Assembly (NCBI GenBank): GCA_950022295.1
Contig: OX465598.1
Location: 304,928,001-304,992,000, forward strand
DNA length: 64,000 bases
Reading direction: 5' to 3'
Source of the DNA: Bromus sterilis
Lineage: Eukaryota; Streptophyta; Magnoliopsida; Poales; Poaceae
Position 1 is the stretch's first letter. Every line of letters begins with the position of its first letter. The position numbers were made by a program, and so were the translations under genes. Below the pieces are notes generated by a model. It did no database searches. It was not told the origin of the DNA and saw only the letters and a program-made list of their open reading frames with translations. Below, piece after piece: positions 46,220-58,076 of this stretch.

Positions 46220-47673
46220 TGTAACGACCCAATTCACACAGAATTGAAGTCTCTGTGCTCAAGTGCCAGTCCCTGGATCGAACTCGCTGGCACACACAGT
46301 ATTATAGATGTATATCAAGTACAAGTGCGTCATTATTACAACGTATGATCCAGAGTAAGATAAATAACAAGTTGCCTAGCTCAAGGCTAGCTTATTCAAT
46401 ATAAATATAGCGGAAGCAAAAGCAAATAACGTGGAGTCCCATCAACAGCCACATGCGAACATGCTGAGTGTAGACTCGCAACCCCTAAACGCACCTTACT
46501 GATCGTCTGAAAAACCTGCAACACCGAAGGTTACAGTCCGACAACGGGTCAGTACATCTGATTTGTACGGCAAGTGACACGGAAAAGTTTATATAAAGGA
46601 CCTACAACTACATGCAAGGTAAGTCAAAGGAAAGGCTTATGGTTTGGTTTTGCAGAAAGCCAATTTTCTCCTGAACTAAACTAGTCAAAGTTTTAAGTTA
46701 AATTCTACCTGAAACACACAGCAACCCATGCTACTCTTGTCCCAACCAAATTATTATTAGGTGTTCATCTGTCAAGATCATTCATCAACAGTACTGACTA
46801 GTTTCTCAAAGTTCGTCCGTAACCGTGGACACGGCTAATCATGATCAGTTTATACACTCTGCAGAGGTTGTACACGTTCCCCACTGGACTCAACCCGAAG
46901 ATTGAGACAAAGACTTTCTGAAGAGGTTGCCTCCACCCTTTGGTAGCCGGTACACCTAACAACACATCTACATCAGCTAGCTACCAGGGCCAGGTTCCCC
47001 ACAACGTACTCGTGCTAAGCCAGAGCCCATATAGCCAGTGGATGTACACGGAAGCTACTAGTAATATTGCATGTCTGATCTTTTTGAGCCTGGACGGCGC
47101 CCACTACGTGAGAGGGTAGACACCATGACGCACCCGGTTCACCACCAAAACAACCATTGGGTGCATTTAACCCCGGCACTGTCCTTAGACAAGGCACAAC
47201 TACCGGGATGAAACCCGCCCGTCCAGAAGTGATTTCTATTTATTGTAAAGTTGCTACACGGTTTATTAAAATAGCTCACATGCACTCCATGAATTCTCAC
47301 AACCCAACCACGTCTACAAAGCATAGCAATAAAGTAACAACACGACTAGGTTGATCTACGGTAGACAAGTCAAGTCATGTGGCTATCCTAACTGGTTTGC
47401 AACAACAGTAAAGTAAACTACCTATCATGCAATAGGGTGATATTTCTTAACATAATGCATATAGAAAATATAGGTATGAGTATGGTCAAAGCATCACTTG
47501 CCTTATACATTCGATGAAGTTCTTCGCTCTCGCGGTCCAGTCAACTCTATTCGTCACACTCCGAGAATCTATCGCAACGAAGGAGCTCAAATAAGCAATC
47601 ACACCAAGCAAACAATCATTATCTATTTAACTTTATTAACATTCCAAAATTCGGAGAATTTTGGGATGTTAAA
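46220..47673 (-). mobile_element. Solo LTR (Gypsy-like, 1454 bp) inside S2
   Basis: The insertion begins TGTAACGACCC and ends GGGATGTTAAA, flanked by TTTTC on both sides (46215-46219 and 47674-47678). It interrupts S2 at a point where S1 is continuous. Read on the minus strand it opens TTTAACATCCCAAAATTC, very like TGTAACATCCC, a common Gypsy LTR start, with one base of the TG lost. It has no primer site, internal domain or partner, so it is a solo LTR. It is unlike the giant family except for terminal style. Confidence 0.75.
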
Positions 47674-47678
47674 TTTTC

Positions 47679-48575
47679 CCAACATGCTAATGTTTTCATT
47701 AATTTGGACTTGGATAGCATTCATAGGAGTGGTTTTACTCTCCTCAAGGGGAGAGGTTCTAATTTTGACATCTCAACATCAAGGTCTAAGTTGTCTACCT
47801 TCAAATAAAGATTATCTAATTTAGCTAATTTTTCTTCCACATTCTTGTTGAAGGCTTTTTGGGTAGTGATAAAGTCTTTGAGCAAGGTCTCTAGTTCTGA
47901 AGTGGAGTTTCTGGTGGTAGGATAAGTGTTGTTCCAATAGTTGTTGGATGGGAAAGGCCTAGGATTGTTGCTACCAAAGTTACTCCTATAAGCATTATTG
48001 TTGAAGTTGTTTCTAGAGACAAAATTAACATCTACTTGTTCCTGAGCAACCAAAGAGTTTAAAGGAACATCTTGAGGATCAATAGAAGGTTGCTTGGTAA
48101 GTAGAGACATGATAAGGTCAACCTTTTCATTTAAAGAGGAGATCTCCTCGACAGAGTTTACCTTCTTACCGGTTGGAGATCTCTCGGTGTGCTATTGCGA
48201 GTAGTTCAGCATCATCTCATCAAGTAGCTTTGTGGCAGCACCAAGCGTGGTTGACATAAAAGTTCCTCCCGCGGCCGAATCTAACAGGTTCCGCGAGGTG
48301 AAGTTCAAGCCTGCATAAAAAGTCTGGATAACCATCCAGGTAGTCAGTCCATGTGTGGGGCAGTTCTTGACAAGCGTCTTCATACGTTCCCAAGACTGGG
48401 CAACGTGTTCATTATCCAATTGCCTAAAATTCATAATGTTACTCCTCAATTAAATAATTTTAGCAGGGGGATAGTACTTCCCTATAAAAGCATCTTTGCA
48501 TTTACTCCAAGAATCGATAATGTTCTTGGGTAAAGATTGTAGCCACTCCTTGGCTCTTCCTCTCAAAGAGAAAGG
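47679..48575 (-). pseudogene. S2 Gag C-terminal half and linker, with stop and frame breaks
   Basis: The part at 48192-48449 reads LDNEHVAQSWERMKTLV and HGLTTWMVIQTFYAGL, ending NYSQ before TAG where S1 has TGG (Trp). After that stop, 47721-48110 carries the linker: MSLLTKQPSIDPQDVPLN, NNFNNNAYRSNFG and KAFNKNVEEKLAKLDNLYLK. A frame change near 48575 separates this from the N-terminal gag. Together these cover the Gag region present as 20141-21200 in S1. Confidence 0.8.
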
Positions 48576-48834
48576 AAAAAAGCTTCAGCTTGACGATGTC
48601 TCCATCCACTTCCTTGTACTTCTGCATGTCGCAGAGCTCGATAAAGTTGTTTAGCTGCAAGGCAACATCTTCTCCTGCTCCTGAGAATTGATCTTTCATG
48701 ACAAGGTTAAGCAGAGCAGGTTTAATCTCATAAGAAGGTGCTGAAGTGGCAGGTGGAGCAATAGGAGTGCAGATAAAGTCACTGTTGTTGTGACTAGTGA
48801 AGTCGCACAACTTAGTGTTTTCATTGGAACCCAT
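48576..48834 (-). pseudogene. gag: S2 Gag N-terminal part
   Basis: Starts at ATG 48834 (MGSNENTKLCDF) and reads about 86 codons to VKLKLFSF, after which a frameshift relative to S1 (which continues FSLREGDKFWFQ) destroys the frame. About 150 bp upstream lie the primer site and leader, as in S1. Confidence 0.85.
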
Positions 48835-48962
48835 AGTAGCAGTAGGTATTTTTGGTATTTTTTATTAGGGACACAAAAGTAAAAACTGAAAGGTAAACTA
48901 ACAAGACTAAAAAGCAAAGGTAAAAGATAGTGTGCAACTCCCCTATCTTGTAGACTTGAGTC

Positions 48963-48980
48963 CCCGGCAACGACGCCAGA
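48963..48980 (-). other. Primer binding site of S2
   Basis: The minus strand reads TGGCGTCGTTGCCGGGGA with one mismatch to the Asp-tRNA type. It lies nine bases after the LTR end at 48989. Confidence 0.85.
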
Positions 48981-49113
48981 AATTTGCTTGATGGCTTCTC
49001 GCCCTCGTTGGTTACCCCAAGTGGAAGGTTTGAGATGCAGTGCAGCAGCAAGTTTCCCTTGGTGAAGATACCAAGGTTATCGAACCAGTAGGACTCAGGA
49101 GATACAAGTAGGT

Positions 49114-49133
49114 GGCAACGTCGCCAGAAATTT
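49114..49133 (-). repeat. Primer-site-like sequence inside the S2 LTR
   Basis: Twenty bases here differ by one base from the true primer-site region at 48966-48985 (minus view AAATTTCTGGCGACGTTGCC against AAATTTCTGGCGTCGTTGCC). The 3' LTR has the same copy at 28944-28963. It lies about 125-145 bp inside the LTR end. Confidence 0.85.
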
Positions 49134-50239
49134 GGCGGTTGACGTGGACCTGCACACATCAACAAATAACTTTTCTCCCAACGAGTACAGAGGAGTTGTC
49201 AATTCCTCCGGCCTTGTCGTTTACAAAGGATCAACGCAAGAGATAAAAGGTGCAAAGGAAAGTAAAAGCTGGAAGTAAATTGAGGGTGTGAACAATAACG
49301 TGAAGATGGACCGGGGTCCCGTGATTTTCACTAGTGATGTCTCTCTCCCAAAAGACGATAAAAGTGCTAGTGAGGTAAACAAATCACAGTTGGGCAATTG
49401 ACAGGATTATGAAGGCACCGCAATGCTAACTATGCTGCAAAGAAAGGAAGGGCTCAAAAGCAATGGGCAGTACGCCAAGGTAAGTAGACCGAAATCCATC
49501 TGCATCTACTACGAATCATCCACCTTGATATATCTATCCAGAACATCTCGTTGGTATTAAGTTGCGAATCCCACCCAAAGTGTAAACTCAAAGCAACAGA
49601 AAACTACATTAAAAGAACTTTGCGTAAAGTAAACAATCCTTGCATCCGCATGTACAAGCACCGTTGTTTTATCCCTGGTGGCAACAACACATCCCCTAGT
49701 CTCATGTTTCTGTCACTCAAGCTAGACATCAGGGGGCTGAACCCACAATCGAGCATAACGCTCTCTCTTGGAGTTGCAAATAAAATACTTGGCCAAAGAA
49801 AATACCGCAACGGAGAACATGCAAGAATTAACTCAAGAACAAAATATAAAAGAGAAGAACCAAATATATTACTCATCACAATCTGAACATAGTCTCATAA
49901 TACATCAGATCCCAACAAACTCAGCATAGCAACAGCAGAAATTACATAGATGCCTCAATCATGTGAGGCACCTCACGAGGACTCGAAAGTGGAAGCACAA
50001 AGGAGGGAGAGATAGATCACATAGCTACTGGTCACGGACCCATGGTCCAAGGGGGACTACTCACGGTACATCCGGGAGGCGTCCATGGCTATGGATGGTC
50101 TCCCGGAGGGGGTTCCTCCTTCCGGCAGGGTGCCGGAGCAGCTTCTCCAGGCAGCCCCGATCTTGAAACGGCAGCAGCGGCGGTACAGAGGGGAGTTCAC
50201 GAGAAAGAGATCGATATTAGGGGTTTCCACCCCGAGGGG

Positions 50240-50251
50240 TAAATATAGGCG
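50240..50251 (-). promoter_or_regulatory. TATA-like box in the S2 5' LTR
   Basis: The minus strand reads GCCTATATTTACCCC about 370 bp into the LTR, directly after a GC-rich run, a place equivalent to the TATA box of the Athila-clade LTR at 9520. Position and motif only. Confidence 0.45.
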
Positions 50252-50615
50252 AAGGGGGCATCGAGGGGACCCACGAGGCAGTCAGGAGGGTGAATGGCGC
50301 GGCCCAGGGTGGGGCCGCGCCACCTGCCCTCCTGGTTGCCTGGTGGTGGCCCCCTTCCCTCTCTTGGTGATTCCGGAAGCTTCTGTTGCGCTGATTTTTT
50401 ATATATTTTTCCCGGAATTTTTGGAGCACTTTTAATGGCCGGAAAACCTGAAATACAAATACAGCAGAAAACAGAAACTGGCAACTGGGTGCACTGAGTT
50501 AATAGGTTAGTCTAAATAGGTTCAAAAGTGTATGAAAGTTCAAGCAAAACATGGCAAAGTCACACAAAACATGCATGGAGCAAGCAGAAATTATAGATAC
50601 GTTTGGGACGTATCA

Positions 50616-51445
50616 CAATGCAATACATATAATGGAAGTAGACATGATGCTTAACAGTATGAAAAAAGAATCAATGCAATAGGCCTCATGGATGTGTCAC
50701 AATCATCATGCAAACTTGCAATAAAATAACAGTAGCAACACACTAACAGAAATTAGTAGCAGTTAACAGTATGATGCCCACTTCAACATAGATTAACATC
50801 ATCAATATGGCCTCAAATTAAAATGCTAAAAAAAGATAAAAGTTAGAGCACATCAAGCACAACAATTTTCCTTTTGGGCGCAACGCGATCCGGGCTACGG
50901 TTTACTCGCAATCTACGTCGCAAACACGCATCAGCAACAAAAATTACAGGACTTAGAAAAATTCACAGGAGTTAGTTCACAGAAAAAAAGGGCCTCACCC
51001 ATATGGGCTCGGCCCATGGCGGCGGCTGGGTCAGAGGCCGGCTAGACTTGTGTCCTGGGTGGGCCGCCTGGCGGGCTGGAGGCGCCCGGGCCTTGGAGGC
51101 TGGCGGGCCGCGCTAGGGCAGGCCGGCCCAAGCAGCGGCGGCGGCAGCTGAGCTCGCCCGATCCCTCCTGGATCCCGACGGCGGCGGCTCGCCGTCGGCT
51201 CTTCGGCGGACAACACTACAGGGCGAGGAGGGGGAACCCATGGCGAGAAGGCAACGCTGGGGGCATCCGGATCCAGGCGCGGCCTCGCCGGATCTGTCGA
51301 GGAGGTCGCCAGCGGGACGCGGGGTGGTGGCGGCGAGGTCCAGTTCATCGCGTGGCGGCGCGAATTCCGGCCATCTCGGCCCAGCGCGGCGGGGTGCGCT
51401 GCAGACAGGAAAGGGAGGCGGTGAGAAAAGGGAGGAGAGGAGAGG
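50616..51445 (-). mobile_element. Giant-LTR element F/C, 3' LTR piece 2
   Basis: Resumes LTR F after S2, aligning with about 54130-54700 of solo LTR A (for instance gaagtagacatgatgcttaaca and the gcaacgcgatccgggctacggttt block). It includes the donor-like site at 50994-50999 and the GC-rich segment. It ends at AGAGG (51441-51445), the target of solo LTR A. Confidence 0.85.
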
Positions 51446-54400
51446 TGTAAGGCCCGATATGCGGTACTGTTCCAGATCTAGATGTTTCCATCCAGATCCG
51501 GGGACGAAGCACATATCGGTCCCACCGCGACATATGACAAAGTCATATGCCTCGGATTTCCAACATGATATCACAACATTACAGATACAAGGTACATCAT
51601 CTCATACAACCGGCATACAACTGCCTTAATACAATACAACAGCAGAAGATACATGTCTGAGTACAGACTACAATCAAATGCATAGTGGCAAAAGAAAAGC
51701 ATCGATCCCCATAACCACACGGGTCCAGGCCCTCCACCGGGATCCGCCTAACTAGTCGTCGTCGAGTCTCCATGTGAAACGTCGGTCACCGTACCTGTTG
51801 TCGATCAGAACCCTGAAAAGAGTTTGGGGGTAGTATCATGAGTACAGAAGTACTCAGCATCCAACTGTAGTGGTCATCTGACCCAGCAATGACTTCATCA
51901 CTCATCATTCTAGGACAACTAGTAGTTTACGGTAAGGATGGGGTAAGTGGTGAGGTTGCTGTCGCGCTAGCATTTATGAAGTGGCTAACGATCTAGAGAG
52001 TAAGATAAGAAGCCAAGCATTCGCTGAGGAATCGCCTCCAACAAGTCTTGCTATCAACTACTTACGCAAGCATAACACCTATCCTATCCTTGTCCTCCTC
52101 TTCGCATCCCGACGAAGAAGAAGCAGTCAAGGCAAACACACGTTGATCAAGTTATATTAAGATTATATCAGTTGTTGTTGTCTATGAACAAGGAGTAGGT
52201 GGCAAGTCATCCATAACCGTGGACACGGCTTCTCGAAAAGATTTAACCCTGCAGGGGTGTACCAACTGCCCATTACAAGGCTCCGCACGCACGCCCATCT
52301 CTCTCAGTTGCTCCCCATGATAGGCAACCATTTTATGATTTAGTCCCAAGAGATCCGGAATGACATGTCCCTCTAACTAACAACGCACAAATCCGGGTGG
52401 CCCTCGGTGAGTCGACATCCAACTCAAAAGCCGGCCGTGCTCTCGAATCGGTCTCTACCGTCTGGACGAGGTCGGGATAACCTACCCTCGCCCGGGCAGG
52501 CTCCCTAGCTTCCAGGTGTGGACCAATAGGATATACCATCCCACTGGCCCGGTTTATTTTAAATCCACTGGCTGCAGACCAGTTATGCATGCGGTTTCTA
52601 ATAGTAAAATCAGCTTGGGCCACCACTAGAAATGTTTGAAGCTAGCTAGGTAAAACAAGGGGACCCCATAGCATCCCACACGCGGTTAGGCATGCTCAGT
52701 CTTAAAACCAATACCCGAAACTCAGATCCTAGGTGACTCGAATGGAACAAAGCGTCGGGGCGGGATAGCCTATACCTTCCATCCTTCATCGAATATAGTC
52801 AACATTTACAATAATCATATCATCAATAACAATAATAATAATGTGATATCCCAAACCAAGGAGCAACAGAGTAACATCGCAGCATCCTAAGCATGCATAC
52901 TAAGCAGGGGCTGAGCAACGAGCAATAGTAACATAGCAGTACATGGTTTGCTGGGAGGGGACATGGCTGTATCATTTTGAAAGAGGTTGTAAACATGTGG
53001 TAGGATCAAACATCGAACCTAACCTAGAATAGCATGTAAACCGTTGGTTGAAGTACAATGGATCATAATTAATGTATAGTCCTTGCCTGTTGATAATTCG
53101 GGTTCCGAAGGTGTATGAGATCGCAATCGTCTCTGAGAGGTACCCTCGGAAGCACACAAGACGGTAAACACTGGAAAGCAGTCAACGAGCAAGCATCTAT
53201 TACTACGAAGCAAAGACGAGCAAGCATCAACAAGAAGGCAGCACGAGACATCGAACCTACCGTCGAGAGCGGTTACTAACAGGTTAAGTGGAGTACTCGT
53301 CACACACGACGATACCGCACATTTAGAGAGGTTCAAGTTGTTTAGCTACAAGTGATCAACCAACGGTTGTCAACATGGCAAGGCACCCAAGCATGGCATG
53401 TCACACAATCATGGCAAAAGGTTAAGAACAAAGTAAACTACCTATACTAGTCAAGTTAAGCGAGGCAACACCCGAAACATGGCATACTCTAAGTGCTCCA
53501 CGACAATTACAAGATTTGGTACTGTTCTGCCCTAAACCATATTTTAGGTTGGTTAACAACATCAAACAATAGCATAAACACAAAGTACACGAAAAACTAA
53601 TCAAGTTACATATGAAGAACACCCCAAACGGAGTTACGGTTAAAAAGATACAAGCAAAACAAGTTTGGAACACAATCTGCCAACACCAGGAAGCACACTT
53701 TAGAGCAATGCATAAACAGGATAATGAGTGAAAACATGCTCACAAATGATATGAAATTAAAGTAGACATCGCAAGGAAGGCATGGCAAAAAGAATCGTGC
53801 AAATAGGCATCATGATCAACTAGTTATAGCCCATGCAAAATGCAATAAAAACATTACTGGTCTAGGACTTAGTGAAAATCACGAAAACATGGCAGAAACT
53901 ATTTTTTATGCTGTATAAACAGGGGTATAACTATATGCAAAAGTGCAGCAAAATGACATAGAAATACATGGGCATGAAGTAGACATGATGCTTAACAATA
54001 TGCAATTGGACTCACTCCATTCCGATAAACGGTCGCGACACAATCGTCGACCGAAGTTGCAACAAAATATAAACAGCAGCACACTAACAGCAGGGTAGCT
54101 ACTTTGGAGCAAGATACAATCAACATGCAGCAAGCAAATATGACATGTGAAGGCATGGAACTGAAGTAGAAACAATGCTTAACAGGACGCAAAAGGAATC
54201 AATCAATTCCGACGAACGGTTGCGAAGCAACCGTCGCCCGAAGTTGCAATAAAATAACAGTTCAGCAACAACAGCACAGCTAACGATCTGGACGGCCTCA
54301 AACGGAAAAACTTTATACATACGAACGCTAGAGCATGCAAAACTGAGCAATTCATCTTTTGGGCGCAACACGATCCGAGCTACGGTTTGATCGCAAATCG

Positions 54401-55529
54401 ACTCGCAAAATTGAATCAACAGCAACAATACAAGGGACTTAGAAAAAAAATCACAGGCGCTAGCCAGGAAAAAAAATAAACAAAAAAACAAAAAAATGAA
54501 AAAGCCTCACCCTGGGCCTTGGATCCGGTCGCCCCTTGCTGGATCCGGCGAGGCGGGGCCGTCTTGGTCGCGGAGGAGGCTGGGCGGCACGAGGAGCTCC
54601 ACGCCGGCGTCCATGGAGGCCCGCGCGAGCTCCGGATCGGCCTTGCCATGGTGCGGCGGCCGCCGGCAGGTCCTGCGAGGAGGAGAGGGGGAAGATGTGA
54701 GGCGGAGGAGAGGGTTGAGACGGCCGGGGTGGCTCACCGAGGCGCGCGCGGCGCGGTGCCCGCCGGTGAAGGGCGGCGGCGACGGAGCCGCGGAGGAGCG
54801 CGAGCTGGTCGGCCCAGATCGGGGCCCTGCGGGGCCCGGCGGCGCGGTGGGACACTGGAGGCTGGCCAGATCCACTCCGGGCGACGTGGCAGCCTCTCGG
54901 GCCGTCAGATCACAGATCTGACGGCTCAGATCGAGGGGGTGCTAGGGTTTCGTGGATCTGGGGGCTGTGGCAGAATTTTGGGGCAATTGTGAGGGGGTGG
55001 CTGCAATTTTGGACTAGGGAAACCCTAGAAAGGGGTGGGAGAGTGGTGGTCTTTACATAGCCCAGGTGGCTGGCAGTTTGCAAAAACATCCCCGGTTTTT
55101 CTCTCGCGCGCGCGGTGCTTACGTTTCTGACTGCCGGGGGTCCGCAGGACCTCCGATTTGGGTAAAACTTCGAACTGCGCGATCAGTGCGTCGAGCCGGC
55201 GGCGTTCACCTCACGCCGGAACCGTTCCGAATTTTTTTTTGTCGCACCATAAAAATATCCCGTTTATGTATTAAACAGGGTTTTCTCGTTCCGTTGGCTG
55301 CGGCTGGTCTCGTGCGGTTTTCGCGACGGTGATCGGGTGAAACCCAGTGCCGCAAGGTCGAGTGTGAGGGTGGCAAGAGTCGGTATCCGTCCGGTACGAG
55401 ATAAGAGGGGGGGGGGAAATAATCGCCGATCGATAAACGGGGATGCAAACACCGCAAACAAATCAGACAATCAAATAATTCACACCGAAAACAAATTTTT
55501 TTAATTTTTGTGAAATCTGGGTTGTTACA
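51446..55529 (-). mobile_element. Solo giant LTR A
   Basis: A 4084-bp uninterrupted copy, start TGTAAGGCCCGATATGCGG, end GGGTTGTTACA, flanked by AGAGG on both sides. It is the best reference copy of the family in this window. No internal sequence is attached, so it is a solo LTR. It was inserted into the GC-rich part of LTR F, a member of its own family. Confidence 0.93.
54490..55010 (-). other. GC-rich variable segment of LTR A
   Basis: A CpG-rich block between the TATA region and the donor-like site. Homologous positions in E (40690-41450), F (51000-51445 plus 55535-55700) and D (60610-61260) are also GC-rich but align poorly, in contrast to the well-conserved flanks. Several long frames exist on both strands but none is conserved among copies, so it is probably an untranslated first exon. 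Confidence 0.5.
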
Positions 55530-55534
55530 AGAGG

Positions 55535-56309
55535 GAAGGGCGCGGGGAGGAGAGGACCAGCGGGGCGGCTCGGTCTGCCGGCGGCTGGCCGGAGGGAGGC
55601 GACGGCGGTGAGCCCATGGGATGGCGGCGGGGTGGAGGAGAGATGAGAGATGAGGCTGGGTAGGTGGGGAGCTCCCTGGGCCGTCGGATCGCGAGATCTG
55701 ACGGTCCAGGATGAATCTGGATAGGTTTTGGACAAAAAATGAGCTAATTGCGAAAATTGGGGCTATTTTGTGGGGGGTAGCTACAATTTTGGCTTACAGG
55801 AAACCCTAGAAAGGGGTGGGGGAGTGGTGGTCTTTATATAGCCCAGGTGGCTGGTAGTTTGCAAAAACATCCCCGGTTTTTCTCTCGCGCGCACGGTGTT
55901 TACGTTTCTGACCACCGGGGGTCCGCAGTACCACCGATTCGGGTAAAACATTGAACTACGCGGTCAGCGTGTCGAGCCGGCGGCGTTCACCATGCGTTGG
56001 AACCGTTCCGAGAACACTTTCCGGTGCACTATAAAAATAACCCGTTTAATTATTAAACGAGGTTTTGGTTCCGTTGGCTGCGGCTGGTCTCGTGCGGGTT
56101 TTCGCGACGGTGATCGGGTGAAACCCGGTGTCGCAAAGGTCGGGTGTCAGGGTGGCAAGGGTCGGTCTCCGTCCAGTACGAGATGAGAGGGGGAGAAATA
56201 ATCGCCGACCGATAAAATCACGGATGCAAACACCGCAAACAAGGCAGACAATCAAACAATTCACACCGAAAACAAAAATTTTAATTTTTGTGAAATCTGG
56301 GCTGTTACA
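55535..56309 (-). mobile_element. Giant-LTR element F/C, 3' LTR piece 3
   Basis: Resumes LTR F after solo LTR A and its AGAGG copy (55530-55534). It carries a TATA box on the minus strand (55831-55842) and ends TTACA at 56309, directly followed by internal sequence of the same element. Confidence 0.88.
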
Positions 56310-56912
56310 ATACAACACCACCAACAAGGGATCTCGTCCCGAGATCCTGGACGATCCGGGGGAGAGTGGGGAGAGAAATAGAGTCGAAGATTCTTCAACA
56401 CCATCAACAAGGGACTCTGCTCCATGTCGACGACGAACTTCTGTCGAGATAAATTTCTGCAGAGAGACGGCAACGTCGGAAAACGAAACCATCGGGAGAT
56501 CAAGAGGAAGAACTATAGTCCAAGCGACGTTCAAAAGAAGCATTCTCACTGAAATAGTGAGGATACTAGGCAAGAGGAATGAAGTCAACGGATGACCAAG
56601 ATGTTTACCCAGAGTCGAAAGAACTAAAGGTACTACAGGATTTCCCAAACCTGAGATCGGAATCGAGACAATACACTGCAAGAAAGGCATTGTAGCGGTT
56701 CCGAAACTCGACACACTCGAGATCCTAAAGTTTGAAAGGGGATAAGTCGAGAGTTAAAACACTTACGAAACTTGTCCTGACCAGAGCAAAGGTAAGGAGT
56801 AAAAAGATCCTACTCTCCGATAACTAACTTAGTAACTACAAATAGTTTTTTGTCTAGACTCGACTTCGACCAGAAAAAGGATCCTACGGTCGGTAAGGTT
56901 CTGATTCCAAAT
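56310..56912 (-). mobile_element. Internal domain of giant-LTR element F/C (603 bp)
   Basis: Next to LTR F the minus strand reads CGGGACGAGATCCC, close to the conserved end of chromovirus-type Gypsy pol before the 3' LTR. Next to LTR C it carries a primer site. Between them no protein domain is recognisable and stops occur in all frames. Internal sequence with the same start follows LTR D at 61854. The element is therefore a large non-autonomous derivative, with LTRs about seven times longer than the interior. Confidence 0.78.
56897..56909 (-). other. Primer binding site of giant-LTR element F/C
   Basis: The minus strand reads TGGAATCAGAACC three bases after the LTR end, two mismatches from the initiator-Met type TGGTATCAGAGCC. 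This fixes LTR C as the 5' LTR and the element as minus-strand. Confidence 0.65.
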
Positions 56913-58076
56913 TGTAAGGCCCGATATGCGGTACTGTTCAGATCTAGATGTTTCCATCCAGATCCGAGGACGAAGCACATATCGGTCCCTCCGCGACATA
57001 TGACGAAGTCATATCCCCCGGATTTCCAACATGATATCACAACATTACAGATACAAGGATACAACATCTCATACAATCGGCATACAACTGCCTTAAATAC
57101 AATACATTAGCGGAAGATACATGTCTGAGTACAGACTACAATCAAATGCCTAGTGGCAAAGAGAAAATCATCGATCCCCATAACCACACGGGTCCAGGTC
57201 CTCCGCCGGGATCCGCCTAACTAATCGTTGTCGAGTCTCCACGTGAAACGTCGTTCACCAGACCTGTTATTGATCAAGAACCCTGAAAAGAGTTTGGGGA
57301 TAGTATCATGAGTACAGAAGTACCCATCATCCAACTGTAGTGGTCAACTGACCCAGCAAGGACTCCATCACTCGTCATTCTAGGACAACTAGTAGTTTAC
57401 GGTAAGGATGGGGTAAGTGGTGAGGTTGCTGCCGCATTAGCATTTATGAAGTGGCTAACGATCTAGAGAGTAACATAAGAAGTCAAGCATTCGATGAGGA
57501 TTCGCCTCCAACAAGTCTTGCTATCAACTACTTACGCAAACATAACACATATCCTATCCTTGTCCTCCTCTTCGCATCCCGGCGAAGAAGAAGCAGTCAA
57601 GGCACACCCACGTTGATCAAGTTATATTAAGATTATCTCAGTTGTTGTTGTCTACGAACAAGGAGTAGGTCTCAAGTCGTCCATAACCGTGGACATGGCT
57701 TCTCGAAAAGAATTAACCCTGCAGGGCGTACCAACTGCCCATTACCAGGCGCCGCACGCACGCCCATCTCTCTCAGTTGCTACCCATCACAGGAAACCAT
57801 TTTATGATTTAGTTCCGAGAGATCCGAAACGACAGGTCCCTCTAACTAACAACGAACAAATTCGGTGGCCCCGGTCAGTCGACATCCAACATAAAAGCCG
57901 GTCGCGCTCTCGAATCGGTCTCTACCGTCTGGATGAGGTCGGGATGGCTAACCCTCGCCCGGGCAGGCACCCCTAGCTCCCAGGTGTGGACCAACAGGAT
58001 ATACCATCCCGCTGGCCCGGTTTGTTTTAAAGAACATCTGCTAGGAGTGACCCGACAGACACACACACACGGTTTT
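56913..58076 (-). mobile_element. 5' LTR C of giant-LTR element F/C, truncated by D
   Basis: Starts TGTAAGGCCCGATATGCGG and follows the family order for 1164 bp, until it is cut by LTR D at 58077 inside a CA-rich microsatellite. It shares specific stretches with F (26091 onward) that A, D and E lack, for example acatctgctaggag. The rest of LTR C should lie beyond D, outside this window. Confidence 0.85.

Larger units (their letters stand above)
28821..50615 (-). mobile_element. Sabrina-like Gypsy element S2 (with nested insertions)
   Basis: A complete minus-strand element with 5' LTR 48989-50615, primer site, gag and protease remnants, non-coding interior, polypurine tract and 3' LTR. The 3' LTR is split into 28821-29966 and 41994-42476 by solo LTR E. 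Removing the nested elements leaves about 8.3 kb. LTRs differ by roughly 3% by eye, suggesting insertion on the order of a million years ago at usual grass rates. The left end has lost the TG terminus (TCATGACC instead of TGATGG) and no clean 5-bp duplication is visible. There is no RT, RNase H or integrase, so it is non-autonomous. It sits in the giant LTR F. Confidence 0.88.
48989..50615 (-). mobile_element. S2 5' LTR
   Basis: A 1627-bp LTR running on the minus strand from TGATACGTCC (50615) to GAAGCCATCA (48989). It is adjacent to the primer site, which makes it the 5' LTR. It ends against giant-LTR sequence at 50616. The U3/R area is GC-rich near 50270-50350. Confidence 0.92.

Noticed and set aside
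28816..50620. A 5-bp target duplication for S2
   Set aside because: Left flank ACATA and right flank CAATG do not match; ACATA recurs nine bases further right, but using it would need extra bases on the LTR. Ends taken from LTR comparison instead.
56046..56714. 222-codon minus-strand frame across LTR F and the interior
   Set aside because: It crosses the LTR boundary, has no retroelement domain and is not kept in the homologous stretch at 61600-62060, where the reading differs.
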